Shown here: one piece after another, positions 20,960-31,590 of the stretch
Position numbering within the stretch: position 1 is the first letter of the stretch
How the letters are laid out: each line of letters begins with the position of its first letter
DNA from: Ganoderma boninense
Taxonomy: Eukaryota; Basidiomycota; Agaricomycetes; Polyporales; Polyporaceae
Reading direction: 5' to 3'
Assembly: GCA_002900995.3 (NCBI GenBank)
Contig: CM035304.1
Span: forward strand, 913,498-977,497
DNA length: 64,000 nt
Notes under the pieces: model-generated
Database searches by the model: none
What the model saw: the letters and a program-made list of their open reading frames with translations, nothing else
What the model was told of the DNA's origin: nothing
Made by a program: the position numbers and the translations under genes

Positions 20960-22898
20960 GGCTCGACGGCAGGAGGCGGCAGAGGTGTGGGTAAGACCTT
21001 GTGTGGATGGGACTAGGAGGAGGGGGATACGATCACAGTCCTCGAACGCTATGGACGAGGCTAGTGTTTATATAGTTACGGATGGCAAGGGCTCGATATG
21101 TCGTTGGACGGCGCTGGGCAACTTAAGCGCCGTGAATATGGCCAAGTCCGCTCGGGCGGAGTGCCTCCAACGTTTCGCGAATCCGGTAACGGAGTGTCAT
21201 CCTGTGACAAGGCGTCTACAATGCTGTGGTCGTGTCCATGACCTGACCAGCAACATACACCATAAATGGATACTGGAAGTCTTCGTAGCTCCTGTGCACT
21301 GGGAAAACGTCAGACGTTTCAGTGAAGATCTTCACCACAGAAAAGTCAAAGCCCGTGTGACGTGTCATTTGACCTTAAACAGGCAGCGCGGACTACGAGG
21401 CCCAGAGAAGGGAGGTCCGGCTCGGAGAAACAGCTGTTCTGACGACCAATGTTTTGTAACGTCGATGTGACGACAGAAAAGGCAAAGGGTGACAGGGGGA
21501 TGGCGACATTTGAACGTGCGCAGCAACGGCAACGAAATAGACTTATCAGGTAAGTCAAGACGGGACTCACGATCCGATCGAGAACGCCAAATCCCCTCTC
21601 TTCCGGAACTCTCGCCCATGTGAACGCGAGCCCCAGCTGAGCGTGAAGCTGAAACGTAGTCAAAGGTAGAAGGTATATTCATGCCCTTTCGTGTCTGCAC
21701 CACCCATCTGTTATACACGCCAAGGGGACAGTTCTGGCCGCGAAAACATGAGCTCTGCGTTACCAACTCAACTAATTGGTATATCCTACGGTCGTACCCC
21801 GGCCAAGGTGTCCAACCCTATGCATCTGATACCGCAGCGTTGTCTGCGCCTTGGTCTTGATCTGTCAATCGAAGCATGCTGAGCGCAGCAGCCAATTTGC
21901 TGATCTCAGCCTGAAGGCGGCGTGGGCGCGGACGTGGACGAGCATTGGGAGTGTGTAGAGCAGGTGCGACACGGTATGTCTCCTGGGGAAGATTGTGAGC
22001 ATGGGACTGTCATATGCGATCGTCTCCCACCTTTGCGTTGATGACGAATCGCAACAACCTCCACCAAACGTCCCCTTCGCGCCGAGCAGGTCGTGTCTCG
22101 ATGGCGCTAACCACTGCGTAAAGCCACCCCAGCGTGCGAGTGAATTCGAGGGGATTCGCTGCAGTGGGCGGCAGATTCACCAGCCAGAGAGGAGGTAGCC
22201 CGTCCTGGGAATCCCACGAATCCAGGCTAGTTGTATGGGTACCACGTAGGCAACGGAGTTTCCACGCGTACAACGAATGCATAAGCTGGCAGCTCTATGG
22301 ATACGCGAGGTGTTCCCTATGTAAATGCAATGAGCAAGGAAATCGGAGGAATGCATACAGGACTTACTAGGTCAATCTCGACGTGTATTTGCAGCAGGAC
22401 TAGAATATTAGGCCCTGGACCGAGGGCGACGCTACAACCAGCTAATATAAAATATATATGTAATAGCCAGAACGTCAGCGCTGTCTGGATCTGGTCGACA
22501 TTCAACATCAAAGCGCTTGCGTGTCCAACCCCGGTGACGGTCTGACGTGCCCGCGTGTCAGGCAGGCATCGGGGAAGCCGCGGCCATCTTGGCTCCACGC
22601 TATTTCCAAATCGCTTGGTCGCTCTCCTTACACCATGGCGCCCTCAGAGCTTCTGGGCTTCAGGTCCCCGGTCCTCAATAACCACTTGAAGCCCTGCAAG
22701 TTGGTGCACGACTCCTACTTACTAGCAGGAGGGAATGAGTGGTGTCAGAGCGGGGACATTGTTGGGGAATCGGCGCTAAAATCTGCCTGTGCCGGCTGCG
22801 GTGATAAGTCAGCCTGTGTAAACTGTCCATCGAGTTTACTGAACCACGTCTCTTACTTTTGTGCCATGGGATACCGGTAGGCGAGAGACTCGTATTAA
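20960..22898. other. No supported gene
   Basis: Only short frames. Minus-strand stretches near 22090-22260 (LPPLWLVNLPPTAANPLEF) and near 22370-22500 (a hydrophobic run, ALTFWLLHIYFILAG) look faintly protein-like but cannot be joined. A sequence with the 5' half of a tRNA (A-box match) lies at about 21729-21785 on the minus strand and is discussed among the rejected items. Confidence 0.35.
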
Positions 22899-23124
22899 GT
22901 GGAGGGTGGCGGGCGGCTTGCTGGTGGAACTGGAAGAATCGAAATATCCCCGAGCTCAAGAACGCTGGCAGGGCTCCAAATTTACTCCGACGTTACCTCG
23001 GCATTTCCCGGTAGCACCCGCGTTTTAACGGGGCTTTTGCAGTTCTCACCCATTTCCCCCCTTGCCCCCCTTCCCCCCTTCCAGTTCTTTCTAGCCTTTG
23101 TCTCCGAACTCCAACGCCCCTGGA

Positions 23125-23132
23125 ATATAAAT
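23125..23132 (+). promoter_or_regulatory. Probable TATA box of gene B
   Basis: ATATAAAT about 200 bp upstream of the gene B start codon. It is followed by a CT-rich stretch (23150-23195) typical of fungal transcription starts. A GTATGC...TGTAG segment at 23250-23315 looks like a 66-bp intron in the 5' leader. Confidence 0.45.
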
Positions 23133-23322
23133 CGGCGTCGCTTCCGTCACCTTTATTCACATCCTCGCTCCTCCCCCCCCTCCTCGAGGTAACTTCTCGC
23201 TGAGGTGTACCTCCCGTGCAATTCTTAGACGTCACCAATATATGCCAAGGTATGCCGCATCTCTAGCTCACCCTCTACCTTGCCTTATATTCACCGTCTC
23301 GTCTCAATCGTGTAGGTCAAGA

Positions 23323-24225
23323 ATGCGGTTCAGCCGGTGGCTCCGTTCCAAGCGTGGCAAGTCTAGCCCTTCCGACTGGCCCTCGTCCGAGGCATCTCGT
23401 GAATTCGGGGAACCAGCTTGTATGTTTATGAACTTTTGAAGGCACTGATCGGATGCTCATCTCGCTGTCCCAGTGACAACGTGGGCAAAGACCTGGGACC
23501 AGGACAAAGGACCATCGCTCCCCTATGCCCCTGACCGCCAAGAGCCCTTCGCTCACCAAGGCGGAACCAAACGTCCGGCCAGTCGGTTGGCGAATGGACA
23601 TTTAAGGGCGTCGTACGGGAGGGAGGAAGAGCGTCGTCACATGTTGGGGCTGTACCCACCCGACCTTCGCAAGTCGCAGACGCCGAAGCCCATTTCTGAC
23701 ACCATCGTTCCAACCCGCCCTGATCCCGACGGTCTGCTACCGCCCAATTCGGCCGAAGGCCGTAAGTGCGCGATCGTCGAACACCTGTATGACCCCGCCG
23801 CCCGCTGCACATGCTTCGGACCGTGGCGTACCCCTCCTCAGAGTCCCTGCGGCCCTGATACGCCAGCCTCTCTGCCCCAGCAGTACGCTTCCCGTGCGGG
23901 TTCCGAGGAGAGTGTGTTGTCGGAGGCGGTTCCGTCGTCAGACCCTGCGTCGGAATTGGTGGCGTGCGAGAGCATCGTATTGGAAGAAGCCGATTTGCGG
24001 GCTTTCGAGGCCGTCGCTCGGAGTATCACCCTGGATCCTCTCTTCATGACTGCCGAATCGTCGCTCCCACTTGAAGCTCAACGTTCCCAAGGGCAAGTTC
24101 ACGCTGAACTGGTGTCCCAGAATGCCGATGACCTGCAGCGGCAGCTCCTCCTTCACCTCGACTTTCAGTCTCTCTCTGAAGCATGGAGGAGCGGATTGCG
24201 TGCCCCCATCGAGTCTTCCTCGTGA
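23323..24225 (+). CDS. Gene B: unrecognised two-exon gene
   Basis: The ATG at 23323 starts exon 1 (to 23419). A 54-bp intron (GTATGT...CCCAG) joins exon 2, 23474-24225, giving 282 residues. The N-terminus is strongly basic (RFSRWLRSKRGK), the middle is proline-rich with few hydrophobic residues, and the C-terminal ~90 residues contain helical stretches (EEADLRAFEAVARSITLD, NADDLQRQLLLHLDFQSLSE). No signal peptide, membrane segment or catalytic motif is seen. A GTGAGT...ACAG segment at 24272-24314 could be an intron in the 3' untranslated region. Leader intron, TATA-like box and clean splice support a real gene; the function is unknown. Confidence 0.55.
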
Positions 24226-24607
24226 ACTAGGGAGGTGGCCCACTCGTCGTCATAGCAATCCCATCAATGTGGTGAGTTCGCCATCTATCTTTTTCATCTC
24301 GTCGTAACTGACAGACTGCGTCGGCGATGTCTGTGTCGTTATCTAGTTCCATTGGACGTTACCCTCGTCGTGGAGGAGTACATTTTGACGTCCGAATTAT
24401 GTTGTATATTCCATATCACACGTTTCGCTGCTTTGCATGACATCTGTCACCGTAACATACACTCATGGCCTTCTCCTCAGACTGTTCATTCCTGTGTACT
24501 AGCTATGTTTTATGAATATATGTTGAGCTGATGAACCTCGTTTCCGTTGTGGGGTATCGCGATCGCAAGCTCTGCCTGCAGCATGCTCCATTCGAGTATT
24601 GATTCAG
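24226..24607. other. Spacer between gene B and the convergent integrase-like gene
   Basis: Contains the possible 43-bp 3'-UTR intron of gene B (24272-24314). Nothing else recognisable. Confidence 0.4.
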
Positions 24608-26215
24608 CTAATGGCGCAACTGTAAAACATCAACCACAGCGAGAAACACCGTCCACGCCGTCAGAAGGGTGATGTGTGGGCATCCGAGATTAGCGTAAGC
24701 TCCGTCAGCTTCCGCTTGGAACTCGGGAGTAACGAACTGGTACGCTTCTTGGCGCGCCGTTTCACCTCCTATTTCGTCACGAAGCTTGCGGATCATGTCC
24801 TGACGCACGTTTACCCGACAGTCTCTGGCGGTAGGTCGCATATGCGTTGGACAACTCCAGATATGGATCGGAGATGTTCCGGATGGAAGATCCTTGTCCT
24901 TTTGGCGGCGCACTGTATGGTTATTCCAGTACTGGCGATATTCGTCAAGCCGCTCCTGAAGTAGAGGGGGCCAAAGCCAGTTGAATACATTCCTAAGACC
25001 GACGTAAGAATCCACGAAGGCAACGATGGAGGGTACACACGCACACGTGGAGTGGATCATTTGAGTCGAATACAGCTGCGCCACCTAGGATAACATCGCG
25101 AATGTTATGCCCTTCGCCTTCCCGCAGCCATAGCCAAAAACCCTCGATGGGCGTGTTGTGTTTGCTTTGTACTTGGACCCATGGCGAAAACTCGTCCTCA
25201 GGTATCTCAGGCGCCGCATCCCGCCTTCAACAGAGGAAACACGTTGATAAATATAAGGAGTGCGTTATGCGACGACCATGCCACGTACCTGAGCTGCTTC
25301 TGAAATTCGGCCATTTGACCAGTTTCCGAGCCCTTGTCACTGACCATCGTCATTGGAATTGCTGCGAAGCCAGAACCATGCTTAGTAAATCATGTAGAGG
25401 ACAAAGCAGTCACATACTCCCGTGGTCTTCGACAAAGTCGAGGTAAAGATGTGCGCATGTAGATGCAAGGCGAACGTTCGGAAGTACCACTAGAATGAAG
25501 ACTAGTCCACCCCACAGGTCCCTGTACCCATAAATGGGAAGTGTTACGGTCCCAAGGCGGAGGGCTTGCGACGACAGCTTCTCATGGCCGTCGACATGGA
25601 CCTGGTGCATGGGGCCGATACAATCTAGCGGGACCCGAGGAATGCTGTGACGGCCCCTCCCCGGGAAACGGAGGTCGAATTCGTGGTCGAAGTGGTCGTG
25701 CAATATCGTTCGAAGTTCGTCCCTACCAGCTTGTGAGGCAGCCAGATAACGGCGAATGAGAAGAAGACGCACCGATATATCGAAACGCCTTTGTTCGCTA
25801 ACCGCTGTCGAACTTGTGCGACCCCCCAGCGACCCTGGACGTCGCCCTGCTTGAGATCTAAGACGGCTTGAAGGCGTTCAGACGCACTCCCTTGCCTAAT
25901 TTTGAGTCGTACCGTCGGCACACCAAGCCGTGCTCGAAGCTTGTACATAGACCCGCGGCTGAGTTCTCTCTGGTTAGATAACGATCATCGACGCAAACAT
26001 TGAAATTGGGACGAACCTCATCGGGCAACCTAGAGAACGGAGTCTAGCAAGCTGCTCACCAACGGATAACCCTGCCCCGTCCTTCTCACGATTGAACTGC
26101 TGGAAGAGCCTCGTCAAGGCGACATCATCGAGAGCCAGAGCTACTTGGAAGCATCATCAATCTCTTTTAACAGAGCAGCCGTCACGGATGGAGCACTGAC
26201 CAAGCTTTCCGCCAT
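24608..26215 (-). CDS. Integrase-core (DDE-type) protein, transposon-derived, one frame break
   Basis: Exons, minus strand: about 26215-26142, about 26140-26017, 25967-25773, 25722-25418, 25361-25289, 25224-25045, 24992-24608. Introns are 49-64 bp. The product has a DNA-binding-like N-terminus (RELSRGSMYKLRARLGVPTV, GRWGVAQVRQRLANKGV), then an RNase H-fold core: HVDGHEKL with the first Asp, IYGYRDLWGGLVFILVVLPN, TMVSDKGSETGQM with the second Asp, and KHNTPIEGFWLWLREGEGHN with the catalytic Glu. It ends with NVFNWLWPPLLQERLDEYR, QYWNNH and PSGTSP. I know this pattern from integrase-like genes scattered through Agaricomycete genomes; their activity is not established. Near 26140 the first exon (MAESLVSAPSVTAALLKEID) is one base out of frame with the next, so the copy is damaged or the sequence has a single-base error. 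Confidence 0.65.
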
Positions 26216-26813
26216 ATTGATTATGGCCTTCAACGTTCACCATTGCGACGAGAACTGGTCAACAGGTAGGTCACAACGCGTAGTTCACGACGTGCTGCGA
26301 CCCCTGAGCACCGACTCGGATGTCTAAGTTGCCACGGAAGCAGCTGCACGGTCTCGACAATTTGATCAGCGGGCATGAGTGACGAGGATGGACTTGCTTT
26401 GTCCAAAACAAGTGTGAAATGATTATTGCCAATTGAGGATCGCCGACATGCGAACCTGAGTACATTCTCTGCCCTCGCCACCCCCCGGATTTCCACTCTC
26501 GGGTAAGGCGCAACCTCAAACAACAATTGAATCTCCGTACCTTGAAAACTCTGTCAATCATGGTTCTCGATGCAGATGGGGTGGCATAACTAAGCACCCG
26601 AAGTCGCCGTTCATGGGAGCCCGCTGACTTTGATTCATTATTGCAGGACGTGGGAGCGTCTCGATTAGACATTACGACTGTGTGGCATGCTTCCAGAATA
26701 TTTGAGGAGCGGCATAGGTGCGCGTACCGTCGAGCTGCAGTCACGGTCCCGCTTGACATCGGATGGTGACTTGGACCACTGCGGCGGAGGTAAGCCCCGA
26801 CTATCGAAGTCTG

Positions 26814-26977
26814 GCCAACATGACCTCAACTGGCTTGCGATTAGGTCAGGGGGACGAATGCTCGGAAGAAGAGGGTCCAGTTACCTCGTTCCTCGCGGTG
26901 TGCCGAAGTAGCGCCTCTCGAAGGCCTCTCGAGTTTACCAAAAAAGGCTCGACTTACTGCAGTGACGGTGGGTCACA
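26814..26977. repeat. Direct repeat, copy 1 (164 bp)
   Basis: GCCAACATGACCTC...GTGGGTCACA recurs 252 bp further on, at 27066-27229, with four substitutions and no gap. Confidence 0.9.
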
Positions 26978-27065
26978 CCGGCAATAACACCGGAGTGCTC
27001 GAGCGTGTGGATCCTTTGCCCACGCAGGACGGGCGGAGGTTCTGCTTCTGGAAGCTAGAAGCCTA

Positions 27066-27229
27066 GCCAACATGACCTCGACTGGCTTGCGATTAGGTCA
27101 GGGGGACGAATGCTCGGAAGAAGAGGGTCCAGTTACCTCGTTCCTCGCGGTGTGCCGAAGTAGCGCCTCTCGAAGGCCCCTCGAATTTACCAAAAAAGGC
27201 TCGACTTAGTGCAGTGACGGTGGGTCACA
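27066..27229. repeat. Direct repeat, copy 2 (164 bp)
   Basis: Same 164 bp as 26814-26977. The 88 bp between the copies are unrelated, so this is a tandem duplication with a unique spacer, or the remains of a larger array. Confidence 0.9.
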
Positions 27230-28093
27230 TCTACACAAACACCCGAGCGCTCCGAGACATTGCTTCCCGAAGACCCGCCAAAACAGTCTATTGAATGCAC
27301 CTGGTAGTAGAGTGCCACGGTGTCAGAATACCTCGGGTGTTGACGTGAACGGGGTTCTCTTACCTCGTCTGAGGCTCCTAGACCTCACACAGGGCGGTAA
27401 AAGTTGTGCTTCTCAGGATTTTCCAAATTTGGTTCGAGCTGGTTGACATCGGGTCACGATGTTACAAACGCCCGAGGAACCTTCTCGCCAAAATCGCGAT
27501 CAAGATGTTGCCCGCCAAGCCCAACGCACATCAGATGACGTGTAAAATAGAGTCTAAGCAAACACCAAGCGGAATCAGGCCAGGGTGTGCTTACCAATGC
27601 GCGTAAAACAAAGGAGCGAGAGAGCTGGGTACAATGTTCCTCATTCTCCCCACTCAAACGACGGAACGACAAGTATCAGTAGCGAGAGTCCGCACGGGAA
27701 TCGCGTGCTGACCGCAATGTCTGGAGCTAACCTTTGCCAGTGGAGTAAGCCACGCACGGAGCTTCCTGAGGCTTGGAATCAGTCGAGGCCATGTTGGGGA
27801 CATGATGGTTGAAACGTGTCGGCATTGGTCGCAAACGCCGTAGACGTGGGTGTGGGACCGAAGGCACAGTGGGCGCTAGCCTACTATCGCCCACTTTTCT
27901 CCCGATATAGTAGGGGACAACCACGGCGTGGCAAATGAGCGCGGCTGCCTTCCTAAGGTAGGCAATGGCTGCATTGCCACGAAGAATTATCGCCTTCGAC
28001 CACAATCCGGACCCCCTCCCACTGACGAGTCTCACAGGTTGCTCGAGAGCAAGACGCCTTACGTCGGACTCGCGAGTTTCAGCCGCACACCGT

Positions 28094-28102
28094 TCGATAA
28101 AA
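28094..28102 (+). promoter_or_regulatory. Possible TATA box of gene C
   Basis: GATAAAAGG about 65 bp upstream of the gene C start codon, followed by a pyrimidine-rich leader (CCAACCCTCCCGCAGCTTTT). Confidence 0.4.
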
Positions 28103-28161
28103 GGCCCCAAAGATGTCTGTTCACCGTCTTCAACATCCAACCCTCCCGCAGCTTTTCCACT

Positions 28162-29635
28162 ATGTCATCCCAGGGTGAGTCCTCCACCTCCTCCTCCTCC
28201 ACTTCCTTCTCCTCCACTTCCTCGTCCACCACTTCGTCCTACTTCTCCTACTCCTCCTACTCGTCATCGTCGTCGTCGTCGTCGTCATCGTCGTTCGTCG
28301 TCATCGTCATTGTCGTCGTCGTGGCGCTGCTGCTGGCGCCGCCGCCGTGGTACCGCGGTAGTGATCGCTGGGCTCCTTGTCGTCGTCATCGATGTATGCT
28401 GATCTAATAACGCTGGCACAGGTACCATCGACCCCGCCAACATCGGCCGTGGTTCCGGCGAGCGATTCTGGAGAAATATGGGCATCGAGCCTCCCTTCAT
28501 CCCTGTCCTCGGACCCATAAACCTCACGACCCTCGACGACCACGATCGCATGATCAAATCCCTTCTCTCCACCGTGCCTAATGTGGTCTTCTTTGGCCCT
28601 ATCAATGGCATGAGCAACACGCGTGACGAGGACCTGGCTCTTTTCCGCTCCCTCTGCGTGCAACTGATGGCGCTCCCGGTGCCCGCGCGCAGAGACATGA
28701 TAATCCCCAGGGGCGATGCAGACTTCACCGTCGACCAACTCCACATTGCCCTTAGCGTTTTCCGGTACCCGGACAACTTCCCCGATCTCGCGAGGAACTT
28801 CGCGAAATTAGTCAGAAAGTACGTTGTCGTCTCGTCAGTGTGGACCTCATTCATGCTAACTGATTACTTCGCCGGCACCATCTAGAATGTTCAGCCAGTT
28901 CTTGCTCTGGAAGCATACTTGGTCCGTGAAGCCTTCCCCTGCTCTTCAAGGGGACTCTTATGAAGCCGCAGCCGAGATGAAGCGCCAGGCTTGTGAGTAC
29001 CGCAGGCGCTGTCTTCCGACACCGACTAACTCCCCATTGTAGTGGAGAAGCTGCTCGAAGGTCCCGATACCTTCGACGCGGAGTCCCACTGGCTGTTCGC
29101 CATGCTCCGGTCTATTGGTCATTTGCCGGAAACCTGGGGCCTCAGCAGCGAGGACTCCAACCCCACGATGTACGAGGCTCAGCTCTCCGCTGAGGGATCA
29201 GCCTTCTCTGTCTCGTCGGACTCCATCTCCCACGGATCCGGCGACAGGACCACCGGGGTGATGCGGCACCACGGAGGGAACGCGTCTCGCCTTAGCGTCG
29301 CGTCGACGTCCGCATCATCGCGTGGATCCAGGACTCGCACCCCGTTCATTCCTACGGGCGACAGGGTTAGGGAGCTCATGTCCATCCTCAAGGTTGAACG
29401 GGAGCGTATCTTGCTGGTAGAGGCCGAGCGCGTCCTCCTCACCGAGACCGCCGACAACTTCTATCGCGGTATCATCATGTTGTATTCGCACTGCTACACG
29501 CAGTCTCAGCTGTGTGCGCCGTACCGCGCTTTGATCCTGAAGAATCCGGACATCATGGGTCGCCTTGTGGTCCGGAACTGCCAGCACATGAAGAGAGACT
29601 TCAAGATCTTGACCGGGGAGGAGAGTGAAGATTAG
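28162..29635 (+). CDS. Gene C: unrecognised four-exon gene, relative of gene A
   Basis: Exons 28162-28174, 28422-28818, 28886-28992 and 29043-29635 give 369 residues. The first exon encodes only MSSQ plus one base. Intron 1 is 247 bp, unusually long here, and consists largely of CTC and GTC microsatellite. Introns 2 and 3 are 67 and 50 bp. The product starts GTIDPANIGRGSGERFW, then PFIPVLGPINLTTLDDHDRM. A block MFSQFLLWKHTW - SYEAAAEMKRQA - LRSIGHLPETWGL matches gene A in order and intron phase. It continues with a Ser/Arg-rich linker and ends in a long helix, probably coiled coil (VRELMSILKVERERILLVEA), before an acidic tail. No catalytic motif. An exon-1 read-through would give a poly-Ser run, which I regard as intron. 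Function unknown. Confidence 0.65.
28180..28330 (+). repeat. CTC/GTC trinucleotide microsatellite in intron 1 of gene C
   Basis: Imperfect (CTC)n then (GTC)n tracts fill most of the intron between the GTGAGT donor (28175) and the GGCACAG acceptor (28421). Open in several frames on both strands because of the repeat; not coding in my reading. Confidence 0.8.
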
Positions 29636-30093
29636 GTGTGTTCACAGTTCGAGTCACACCCGTTTTGTTCGCTCACGGATTCAATCTCAGGACCCTCGGA
29701 TGCATGTTGCCCGTCGTCCGAGGCTGCTTCCTCCTAGCAAACGCTTTCATCGTGTCGCTTGTCTTCGCGTGTAGAGGCTTGCATCTAGAGTGATCTTTGC
29801 AGCTGTGACATTTATACGCGCCTGTACCTGTATCCATGATGTCGTGGCTAGTGCTCCGTTATCGCATTGTCGTCGTATGTTGGCCACCCAGCTTTCGGAT
29901 GAACAGGAACGCCGACAGTCGCGCCCCGCGCCGCTACCCCGATGACTTTAATTCAGACGTAAGTTGCCCATGAATTTTTTATCCCCCTGTGTGTTTCTGG
30001 ACACTCGTCTCGTTCAAGCACCACGCGTTGTAAAGAATGGTGCATACGACATTGTCACCGTGACTCCTTGAAACGATATATGCTCGCTCTGGC
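29636..30093. other. 3' flank of gene C up to the first gap
   Basis: No coding signal; probably the 3' untranslated region and spacer. Confidence 0.4.
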
Positions 30094-30193
30094 NNNNNNN
30101 NNNNNNNNNNNNNNNNNNNNNNNNNNNNNNNNNNNNNNNNNNNNNNNNNNNNNNNNNNNNNNNNNNNNNNNNNNNNNNNNNNNNNNNNNNNNN
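30094..30193. other. Assembly gap, 100 N
   Basis: Exactly 100 N, the conventional placeholder for a gap of unknown size. Distances across it should not be trusted. Confidence 0.98.
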
Positions 30194-31590
30194 CACTGAT
30201 TGCCCTATGCCTCAAAAAGACAGAAAAGCGTCGATATCGAGAAAGAAGCTTCGGATGCTCCAATTCTCGCGTCCCATCTCAGGTGTATTCGCTCCGTTCA
30301 GAGGCTTCCATTCGGATGGGCAAAAATAGATACAGGACGTCCAGACTAGTAAGCACGCGCCCCCCGCCCCCCTCCCCCGCCGCCCGCTACCGTCATCACT
30401 GGCTTTCGCGCCCGCCACCTAACCAGTGCGCCCGACACCCGCGCATCCGGCGCGAACCTGCCCGCACATCGCGCTTGTTGTCGCGCGGCCAAATTCTAGA
30501 AAATGGATGATTAGCTGGGAGGATCGCGCACATGTATGCGCGTGCGCTCACCTTTTCAGACGCGCACGCGGCAGATGGCGCGTTGCTGAATATACTTAGT
30601 CATGTACTTACTTCAATAATTAAAGTACTTACTGCATCGCTCCAGGTATGAGCAATATCGGGGAGGCGCGCACTTTGTAGGAGGAACTAAGAGTGGGGTA
30701 CGCTGAGGAGGAGTAGTGGGGGAAAGAGAGAAAGAGATGAGAGGACGGAGGGCGATGTCTCCGCGTCTTAAATATGTCGGGGATGTCGGTGGCGTCATAG
30801 GAGGCGAGTCGGGGCGGGATCGGGAGGAAGCATAAAATGGACACGGTGGTGATGGAATCATAGACATGGCCTCCCTCATAGAAGTATACTTAACATACGA
30901 GATTATGAACCTCTTGTTTATGGCAGACAGTTCAAGTTCTCGACGTATACTTGTGGCGCGTCAAGCGCCGGCAGTAGTTATATCTATTCAGTCAAGCAGT
31001 TATAATCAAGTAATCCGAACTACCACTAAGTACATAGCTTCGATCCAAAAATAGAGCAATCGAACACCGGAAATTGGGGACAAAAGATCCCAATGGCCGG
31101 AATTGACTGGGAATGGGAGGGGTTCTCACTGGGCTTGAGCATCGAAGACGGTGACTGGGAGGAGTCTCACAGGTTAGAAGTAGAGAACAATGAAGCTGCT
31201 GCTGCAGGGGAGGCCGAGCTGGTGGCCCGAAGTAGTTCGAGTTCACACGCCACTCCAGTCTCCTGGTCGCGTTGAGCACCCATGGGATTCGAAACAAACA
31301 GGCAGCGGATTGTATGGTAGTCCACATGCATGGGGGCCCCGTTCAGGTGCAAGGATGTTGTATGTGAGGAGAGTATCAGCCATTCATCAGATACAGCCCA
31401 AGGGAAACGGACACCAGTGTGATCGCAACCAGGGCTAGCAGTGTCAGCGATAGATCACCTTCGGCCCCGGCTTGATGTGCTCCTCGGGATTGCTAGCTTC
31501 ACGACAGCCGAGGCATCGGACAGCGAGCGTATGACGAGCCTCCATGACGGTCCTACCCTACACCCACCGAACCGCAGACTTGGAGAGACA
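30194..31590. other. Spacer, no supported gene
   Basis: Contains a GC-rich patch (30350-30480), an AT-richer stretch with ACTTACTT/AAGTACTTACT repeats (30600-30640), and a 60-codon frame at 31093-31275 (+) that is acidic and Trp-rich (GIDWEWEGFSLG). The last is too short to call without homology. Confidence 0.35.

Larger units (their letters stand above)
26216..28093. other. Repeat-bearing spacer
   Basis: Holds the 164-bp direct repeat pair (26814-26977 and 27066-27229). Minus-strand frames at 26230-26526 and 27727-28140 have no recognisable motif; the second runs antisense to the promoter of gene C. Confidence 0.4.

Noticed and set aside
21729..21785. tRNA-like 5' half on the minus strand (TAGTTGAGTTGG matches the A box, then an anticodon-loop-like CTCATGT)
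   Set aside because: No B box follows, the 3' half of the anticodon stem is absent even allowing for an intron, and no acceptor pairing exists. At most a fragment.
28285..28854. 189-codon minus-strand frame
   Set aside because: Antisense to exon 2 and the microsatellite intron of gene C.
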